Below, one piece after another: positions 57,040 through 64,000 of a stretch of 64,000 nt of DNA. Under the pieces are notes generated by a model. The model worked only from the letters and a program-made list of their open reading frames with translations, ran no database searches and was not told the DNA's origin. Made by a program: the position numbers and the translations under genes. Position 1 is the stretch's first letter. Each line of letters opens with the position of its first letter. Source of the DNA: Rhizophagus irregularis (taxonomy: Eukaryota; Glomeromycota; Glomeromycetes; Glomerales; Glomeraceae); assembly GCF_026210795.1 (NCBI RefSeq), contig NC_089446.1, positions 1,889,001 to 1,953,000 on the forward strand. The letters are read 5' to 3'.

Positions 57040-57681
57040 AAATTCTGGTACTACTATTGTAAGAACGAGTTATGGAAACAGCATAAAGAAGCTGAAAAAG
57101 CATATGACAGGGCAGTAGATGAATATAAGAAAGCCACAAAGGTTTACTATAAATCAGTATTACGGATTAGGAATGAGAACATTGAAAAATTTTTTGGAAA
57201 ATATGATAAAGCTTGTAAAAAAAGACATACCAGGTTTGCAGAAATGGTAGCAGTAGAACAAGCTATTCTCCGTTGTAGCTTTGTAACAAGAGAATCTGAT
57301 TCAGGAGAGTACATCTGAATGACGTACACCATCCAATTGCTTAAGGATGGGCTAACTCCTGAAGACATAGAATATGGTAGTGATGATTAGGATTAGTTTA
57401 GAGAGGCGGTATTAATCCATCTTCTTTTTTTTTTACCTTCATAAGGTGGGCAAGCAATTAATTGAAAAAAAATATTTGTTTACAAAATGTTACAATACAG
57501 ACCATCACTAAGACGTTTACTAAGTCAGATAGAATACAACATAGATGAATGGATAAAGGAAGTAATGTGGTATTTAGATATAGCATATTTAAAAGCTTTA
57601 GATTCCAAATTTAGCAATGAAAGTAAATGTAATGAGATGCTAGAAGATGGTATATGTATACGCCCCTCACTTTATCGCTAA
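57040..57681 (+). pseudogene. Unidentified coding-like fragments
   Basis: Not recognised. 57060-57390 encodes a Lys/Glu-rich helical stretch (KEAEKAYDRAVDEYKKATKV, FFGKYDKACKKRHTRFAEM) with one TGA, ending LLKDGLTPEDIEYGSDD. 57487-57681 encodes MLQYRPSLRRLLSQIEYNID and WYLDIAYLKALDSKF and stops. They may be parts of one retroelement or host gene. No start or stop context decides. Confidence 0.35.
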
Positions 57682-57744
57682 TAAGATATTCTAGGTAAGC
57701 CTTTTATATTTCTTGGTGCTTCCTGAGATTTTCCATAGTTTTAC

Positions 57745-57775
57745 CAACAACGAAGTCATTGATTTCAGCCCATGT
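57745..57775 (-). pseudogene. LINE copy E, short left flank
   Basis: On the minus strand ATGGGCTGAAATCA continues the LINE reading (WAEIMDFV in copy B) that breaks off at 62920. It shows that the CACTGGT element was inserted in LINE E. Confidence 0.65.
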
Positions 57776-58079
57776 CACTGGTCAAAATTAATACTATCGG
57801 GTACCTATCGGGTACCTGATATGTGTACAATATATGTGATATATGTATATTATATTTAACAATGCTACACATATCAGGTACCCAATATGTGTAGTAGAAA
57901 TGTAGAAAAACGGTGACACATCATGTACATATCACATATACATCTTACACATATCGGGTAGTTAAATATTGGTCACATATCATAGACTTATTGGGTACCC
58001 GATATATTATGATATATATCATATAGATATCATACAGATATCATACAGATATCAGATGGATAGATATAGGATAATGATT

Positions 58080-58930
58080 TCGTATTAATACTAGTAAATT
58101 TATTATAATTTAATTCAGGCAAAAAAATTATAAAATGCAATCATAATTTATATATTTTTTTAATTTTAATTCAAAACTTTATTACAATTTAAATTTATTT
58201 ACACTTTTTAATTAAAAAAAAACAATTATACTAATTATACTTGAATACTTGAATAAATATATATAATATATAACTTCTACTAAAAGTAGCATAAAAATAA
58301 AATCACTTGTTTGCTTATACCTGTTTGATTATTAAAAGAAGCATTAATGATAAATATATTAGTAGGAGAAAAGAGAATGTTATTAAAAAATATTAGTATA
58401 GATATATAAATATAGAAAATATTAGTAGAAACATTAGCAGAAAGAAAAAGTTAGTAGAATAAAAAATGTTAGTAGAAAGAGAACGTATATCAGTAGTAAT
58501 ATAATATTAATAGAAAATATTAAATAGTAAAAATGTTAATATAGTAGAAAAAAATAATAAAAAATATATTAGTAGGAGTATTAGTAAAAGAAAAGAAAGA
58601 AACGAAAAAAAAATGGTAGAAAAACATTAATAAAGAAAAGAAATATTAGTAATATATACCTTTTTATGCATTTCTAGATATAACAAATAAAAAAAATATA
58701 AAAATATGTATTTCTGGATATATTAAATAGATAAAAAATTGTGTTTTTAAGTAAAAAAAAATTGAGAACGAAGAAAAGGTTTTAATAAGATAAACAAAAA
58801 TGCGAAATGTAAATATTTAAATCATGTGATCACATGATAACAATATTACGTAACGTAACTTACCACATGTTATTTTATAGCCTGAATACATTTATAATTA
58901 AATTTGGTAAAATTACGTCGTAAAACAAAA
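58080..58930. other. AT-rich part of the CACTGGT element
   Basis: No gene. AGTAGAAAAATATTAGTA-like motifs recur between 58360 and 58660. Confidence 0.5.
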
Positions 58931-61900
58931 ATTTCTCAATCCAAATGACCCCTTCGATTAAAAAATTATCAAAAAAAAAATCTTTCCAAATGAACCCTTA
59001 GAAAATTTCTCATCAAAAAAATATTTGAAATGACCCCTCTAGTTAAAAAACTTTTTTAAAAAATTTCTTCAAATGAACCCTTAGAAGATTTATTAAAAAA
59101 ATCTCAAAAAATCTTCCAAATGAATTCTTAGAATTTCTTTATTAAAAATAAAATGTCCTAAATGATCCCTTTAGTTAAAAAAAATCCCAAAAAATAATTT
59201 CCCCAAATGAACTCCTAGAAATTTTCTGTCAAAAAATGTCCCAAACGATCCCTTTGGTTAAAAAATTCTCGAAAAACTATTTCCCAAACGAACTCTTAGA
59301 AAATTCTCTATCAAAAATGTTCCAAACGTTCCCTTTAGTTAAAAAATTCTCAAAAATAATCTCTCCAAACGAATTCTTAGAAAATTCTCTATCAAAAAAT
59401 GCCCTAAACGATCTCCTTAATTAAAAAATTCAAAAAATAATTTCCTTAAACGAACTCTTAGAAAATTCTCAATCAAAAAATACCCTAAATGATCCTTTTA
59501 GTTAAAAAATTCTCGAAAAACCATTTCCCAAACAAATTCTTAGAAAATTCTCTATCAAAAATGTTCCAAACGTTCCCTTTAATTTAAAAAATTCTCAAAA
59601 ACAATCTCTCCAAACGAATCATTAGAAAATTCTCTATCAAAAATGCCCTAAGCGATTCCCTTAATTAAAAAATACAAAAAATAATTTTCCTAAACGAACT
59701 CTTAGAAATTTCTCTATCAAATGATACCTTCAGTTAAAAAATTCTCAAAAAATAATTTTTCTAAACAAACTTTTAGAAAATTCTCTATCAAAAAAATTCT
59801 CTATCAAAAAATGTTCCAACAGTCCCTTTGGTTAAAAAATTCTCAAAAATAATCTCTCCAAATGAATCATTAGAAAATTCTCTATCAAAAAATGCCCTAA
59901 ACGATCCCCTTAATTAAAAAATTCAAAAAATAATTTCCCTAAACACACTCTTAGAAAATTCTCTATCAAAAATGCCCTAAATGATCCTTTTAGTTAAAAA
60001 ATTCTCGAAAAACCATTTCCCAAACAAATTCTTAAAAAATTCTCTATCAAAAATGTTCCAAGTGTTCCCTTTAGTTAAAAAATTCTTAAAAACAATCTCT
60101 CCAAACGAATCATTAGAAAATTCTCTATCAAAAATGCCCTAAGCGATCCCCTTAATTAAAAAATACAAAAAATAATTTCCCTAAACGAATTCTTAGAAAA
60201 TTCTCAATCAAAAATGCTCTAAATGATCCTTTAAGTTAAAAAATTCTCAAAAAACCATTTCCCAAACAAACTCTTAGAAAATTCTCTATCAAAAAATGTT
60301 CCAAACGATCTCTTGGTTAAAAAATTCTCAAAAATAATCTCTCCAAATGAATCCTTAGAAAATTCTCTATCAAAAAATGCCCTAAACAATCCCCTTAATT
60401 AAAAAATACAAAAAATAATTTTCCTAAACGAACTCTTAGAAAATTCTCAATCAAAAAATGCCCTAAACCATCTCCTTAATTAAAAAATTCAAAAAATAAT
60501 TTCCCTAAACGAACTCTTAGAAAATTCTCAATCAAAAAATGCCCTAAATAATCCTTTTAGTTAAAAAATTCTTGAAAAACCATTTTCTAAACGAATTCTT
60601 AGAAAATTCTCTATCAAAAATGTTTCAAACGTTCTCTTTAGTTAAAAAATTCTCAAAAACAATCTCTTCAAACGAATCATTAGAAAATTCTCTATCAAAA
60701 ATGCCCTAAGTGATCCCCTTAATTAAAAAATACAAAAAATAATTTCCCCAAACGAACTCTTAGAAAATTCTCAATCAAAAATGCCCTAAATGATCCTTTT
60801 AGTTAAAAAATTCTCAAAAAACCATTTTCCAAACAAATTCTTAGAAAATTCTCTATCAAAAATGTTCCAAACGTTCCCTTTAGTTAAAAAATTCTCAAAA
60901 ACAATTTCTTCAAACGAATCATTAGAAAATTCTTCTATCAAAAATGCCCTAAGTGATCTCTTTAATTAAAAAATACAAAAAATAATTTCCCCAAACGAAC
61001 TCTTAGAAAATTCTCTATCAAAAATGCCCTAAATGATCCTTTTAGTTAAAAAATTCTCGAAAAACCATTTCCCAAACAAATTCTTAGAAAATTCTCTATC
61101 AAAAATGTTCTAAGTGTTCTCTTTAGTTAAAAAATTCTCAAAAACAATCTCTCCAAATGAATCATTAGAAAATTCTCTATCAAAAATGCTTTAAGCGATC
61201 CCCTTAATTAAAAAATACAAAAAATAATTTCCCTAAACGAACTCTTAGAAAATTCTCAATCAAAAATACCCTAAATGATCCTTTTAGTTAAAAAATTCTC
61301 GAAAAACCATTTCCCAAACAAATTCTTAGAAAATTCTCTATCAAAAATGTTCCAAACGTTCCCTTTAGTTAAAAAATTCTCAAAAACAATCTCTCCAAAT
61401 GAATCATTAGAAAATTCTTTATCAAAAATGCCCTAAGCGATCCCTATAATTAAAAAATACAAAAAATAATTTTCCTAAATGAACTTTTAGAAATTTCTCT
61501 ATCAAATGATACCTTCAGTTAAAAAATTCTCAAAAAATAATTTTTCCAAACAAACTCTTAGAAAATTCTCTATCAAAAAAATTCTCTATTAAAAAATGTT
61601 CCAATGGTCCCTTTGGTTAAAAAATTCTCAAAAATAATCTCCCTAAATGAACTCTTAGAAAATTCTCAATCAAAAAAATGCCCTAAACGATCCCCTTAAT
61701 TAAAAAATTCAAAAAATAATTTCCCTAAACGAACTCTTAGAAAATTCTCAATCAAAAAATGCCCTAAACGATCCCCTTAATTAAAAAAATTCAAAAAATA
61801 ATTTCCCTGAACAAACTCTTAGAAAATTCTCAATCAAAAAATGCCCTAAATGATCCTTTTAGTTAAAAAATTCTTGAAAACCTATTTCCCAAACAAATTC

Positions 61901-62660
61901 TTAGAAAATTCTCTATCAAAAATGTTCCAAACGTTCCCTTTAATTAAAAAATTCTCAAAAACAATCTCTCCAAACGAATCATTAGAAAATTCTCTATCAA
62001 AAATGTCCTAAGCGATCCTTTTAATTAAAAAATACAAAAAATAATTTTCCTAAACGAACTCTTAGAAATTTCTCTATCAAATGATACCTTCAGTTAAAAA
62101 ATTCTCAAAAAATAATTTTTCCAAACAAACTCTTAAAAAATTCTCTATCAAAAAAATTCTCTATCAAAAAATGTTTCAACGGTTCCTTTGGTTAAAAAAT
62201 TCTCAAAAATAATCTCTCTAAACGAGCTCTTAGAAAATTCTCAATCAAAAAATGCCCTAAACGATCCCCTTAATTAAAAAATTCAAAAAATAATTTCCCT
62301 AAACGAACTCTTAGAAAATTCTCAATCAAAAAATGCCCAAATGATCCTTTTAGTTAAAAAATTCTCAAAAAACCATTTCCCAAACGAATTCTTAGAAAAT
62401 TATCATCAAAAAATGTTCAAATGGTCCTTTAGCTAAAAAATTCTCAAAAATAATCTCTCCAAACAAATCTTTAGAAAATTCTCTATCAAAAATGCTCTAA
62501 ATGATCCTCTTAGTTAAAAAAATAATTTTTCCAAACGGACTCTTAAAAAATTTCTCAAAAAAATCTATCTAAAAGTTTCTTAAATAAAATCCCTATTAAA
62601 TATTATTCAAATGGACTTTTAAAATTTCTTAGAAAATTATTTATAAAAATTATCTAAAAA
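58930..62660. repeat. 80-bp satellite, about 46 copies, with A-B-C higher order
   Basis: The monomer contains CTTAGAAAATTCTCTATCAA, then ATG(C/T)(C/T)C, then CTTTAGTTAAAAAATTC. Three monomer types alternate: A with GTTCCAAACGTTCC, B with GCCCTAAGCGATCC and a TACAAAAAATAATTT spacer, and C with GCCCTAAATGATCC and CGAAAAACCATTTCCC. Type A recurs near 60610, 60860, 61100 and 61340, so the higher-order period is about 240 bp. The left margin (58930-59200) is the most diverged. The monomer length is not a multiple of three, so short frames across it have no meaning. Confidence 0.93.
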
Positions 62661-62919
62661 ATGAATTTAAATAAAAAATTTTAGTTGAAACGGATTATAT
62701 ACAATACAGTACGTTGTACAAAATAAAAATCTTACGTATTAAAATTTACATATCGGGTACCTGATATGTGTAAGATAGATCAATGCCCGATATACAATAT
62801 CAGTGACTAATAGCTTAGCTATCGGGTACCCAATATGTAAAAATACCCGATATTTATCCGATTAGCCACCGATATATAGGTACCCGATATGTACCCGATA
62901 GAATTGATTTTGACCAGTG

Positions 62920-64000
62920 TGATACTGTAGCGGTTAATCAGGATGTGTGATTCGTAATAGATGATTTCTTTATAGGTAAAATCCATGACTGACGAAGAGA
63001 GGCCAAATAGGAGCAAGACACAGAACCAGTAGCAACTGATTTCTTTGAGTAGGAAGATTTATTTATATTTAAATTGCAGCCAGGACAAGGTAGTAGAGTA
63101 ATCAAATCGCTCGGATGAGATAAGCAGTCTGAAGTCCAATGTACAATAGTACAAGTGGAGCGTTTGGGTTGGATCTGGATCTGTTTACCGAATAAGGGAG
63201 GCCATCATCGTTCATTGTGGAAATCCAGTTTTTCTTGTAACCAGAAGGAGGAGTACAAGGGACAAGTTCTTTTGCAAACTGGCTCACAGGCCGTTGATCA
63301 GTCATAAATCGATCTTGTAATAAACCAGGATTATCTGGAATAGTAACGTTAGCTGAGAGATCTTTGTACCAATTGGGAATACGGGCATTACCACGTTTTT
63401 GAATGGAGTTGGCATATATGACAGACCAAGAGAGTAGATGTGTTTCCTGAGATGTCAAAAGTTGCGAAAGATAAAATAGACCACGTTTATGAAGTCGTGC
63501 TAAATTGGCCATAAACACATCCAAAGAAAGACATTGATAAATGGATGTATGGCCATTAGGGAGATCAGCGAAGCTAAGGTATAAGCAATATAATCCTGTT
63601 TAAAAATTAAAAGAGAAGACCAACAAGTCCAATCCAAAACCATCAAAGGGGAAATGGGAATTAAACAATAAAATTGAATAAATCGCAACCTATAATTAAA
63701 AAGAGATTTCATAAAAGGGGAAGAAGAATTTGCTAATAAAAATAAATTAGTAAAATGACTCAAAGCTTGTGATAAATATAACATGACATTAGGAACAGAA
63801 CGTGATAGTTTAGCCTTGTGTTTAACCAAGGTACGAACTGAAGAAGTAATAGTGGAACATTCAGCCTCAGATAAATGCGTAACTTGCATTCAATAATCCA
63901 ATTTTGGGATCAAAACAGTATTATAAAGTTATACCACTTGTTGAACAGTCAATTTCACAGGGCGAAGAATTGCAGAGAATGAATTACATTCTTGTTTGAG
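62920..64000 (-). pseudogene. LINE copy E, RT end to RNase H linker
   Basis: Minus-strand homologue of 20420-21550 in copy B. It carries AECSTITSSVRTLVKHKAK, LLTSQETHLLSWSVIYANSI, NWYKDLSANVTIP, GYKKNWISTMNDDGLP and CTIVHWTSDCL-type sequence. A deletion and frame changes break it near 63500 and 63150. It continues beyond base 64000. At 62920 it is interrupted by the CACTGGT element. Confidence 0.85.

Larger units (their letters stand above)
57776..62919. mobile_element. CACTGGT-ended element, 5,144 bp, carrying a satellite
   Basis: The left end CACTGGTCAAAATTAATACT and the right end (minus strand) CACTGGTCAAAATCAATTCT match over about 30 bases and continue as ATCGGGTACC. The two flanks are the two halves of LINE E. 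The three flanking bases are TGT on the left and TGA on the right, a 3-bp duplication with one mismatch, as expected for the CACTA superfamily. Subterminal regions (57795-58040, 62745-62910) are packed with GGGTACC(C/T)GATATGT motifs in both orientations. No transposase is present; 58930-62660 is a tandem satellite and 58080-58930 is AT-rich. Confidence 0.85.

Noticed and set aside
59236-59424. Open frame with repeated KKFSK and LENSLSK
   Set aside because: It lies in the 80-bp satellite, whose unit is not a multiple of three. The frame survives only two to three units.

Overview
This window looks like nuclear DNA of an AT-rich, transposon-rich eukaryote. Genes carry short GT-AG introns of about 60-160 bp, there are no bacterial-type operons, and most coding sequence belongs to decayed transposable elements. 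The mix (Plavaka-like, hAT, Tc1/mariner, IS630-like and APE/RNase H non-LTR elements, a Whi3-like RRM gene, a Cys-rich protein ending in a SAM-like domain) fits an arbuscular mycorrhizal fungus (Glomeromycotina, Rhizophagus/Gigaspora type). That placement is inference from remembered family distribution, not from a search.

Layout. 1-977: 5' part of a spliced minus-strand gene that leaves the window. 1617-1829: hairpin MITE. 2079-5060: spliced, slightly broken Plavaka-like transposase. 5921-6584: complete four-exon Myb/SANT-like gene. 6920-7480: 50-bp minisatellite. 7647-22752: two head-to-tail LINE copies, A (5'-truncated) and B. ORF1 of B is split by a 3.2-kb hAT element with a perfect 8-bp target duplication. 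22753-24976: a half hAT element inserted in a gag-like relic. 25-34 kb: MITEs, decayed tandem repeats, polypurine tracts and AT-rich DNA.

34185-35875: the clearest host gene, an intact two-exon Whi3-like RRM protein whose tail carries repeated RRxS motifs. 36985-43200: a Tc1/mariner relic, several MITEs, a tRNA-derived SINE and a scattered LINE relic (D). 44497-45572: IS630-like transposase relic. 45656-51266: a minus-strand gene (Cys-rich start, SAM-like end) interrupted by the most interesting object here. That is a 4,282-bp transposon (45990-50271) with AGCATAGCG inverted termini, a perfect 9-bp target duplication, and two adjoining frames that together look like one large transposase with a RING-like end. 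Two 0.6-kb non-autonomous relatives lie at 39047-39667 and 41503-42108. 51740-54905: LINE relic C with its own insertion. 55001-56795: a retroelement ORF1-like relic with an (AAAAT)n tail. 57776-62919: a CACTGGT-ended element inserted in LINE copy E and carrying about 3.7 kb of an 80-bp satellite with A-B-C higher-order structure. 62920-64000: rest of LINE E on the minus strand.

The elements are nested and can be ordered in time. Premature stops in the LINE copies that can be compared within the window are all C-to-T or G-to-A changes, as expected from decay of methylated cytosine. Several otherwise coherent frames are broken by the apparent loss of one A in a run of five to six, which could be real or an assembly error.
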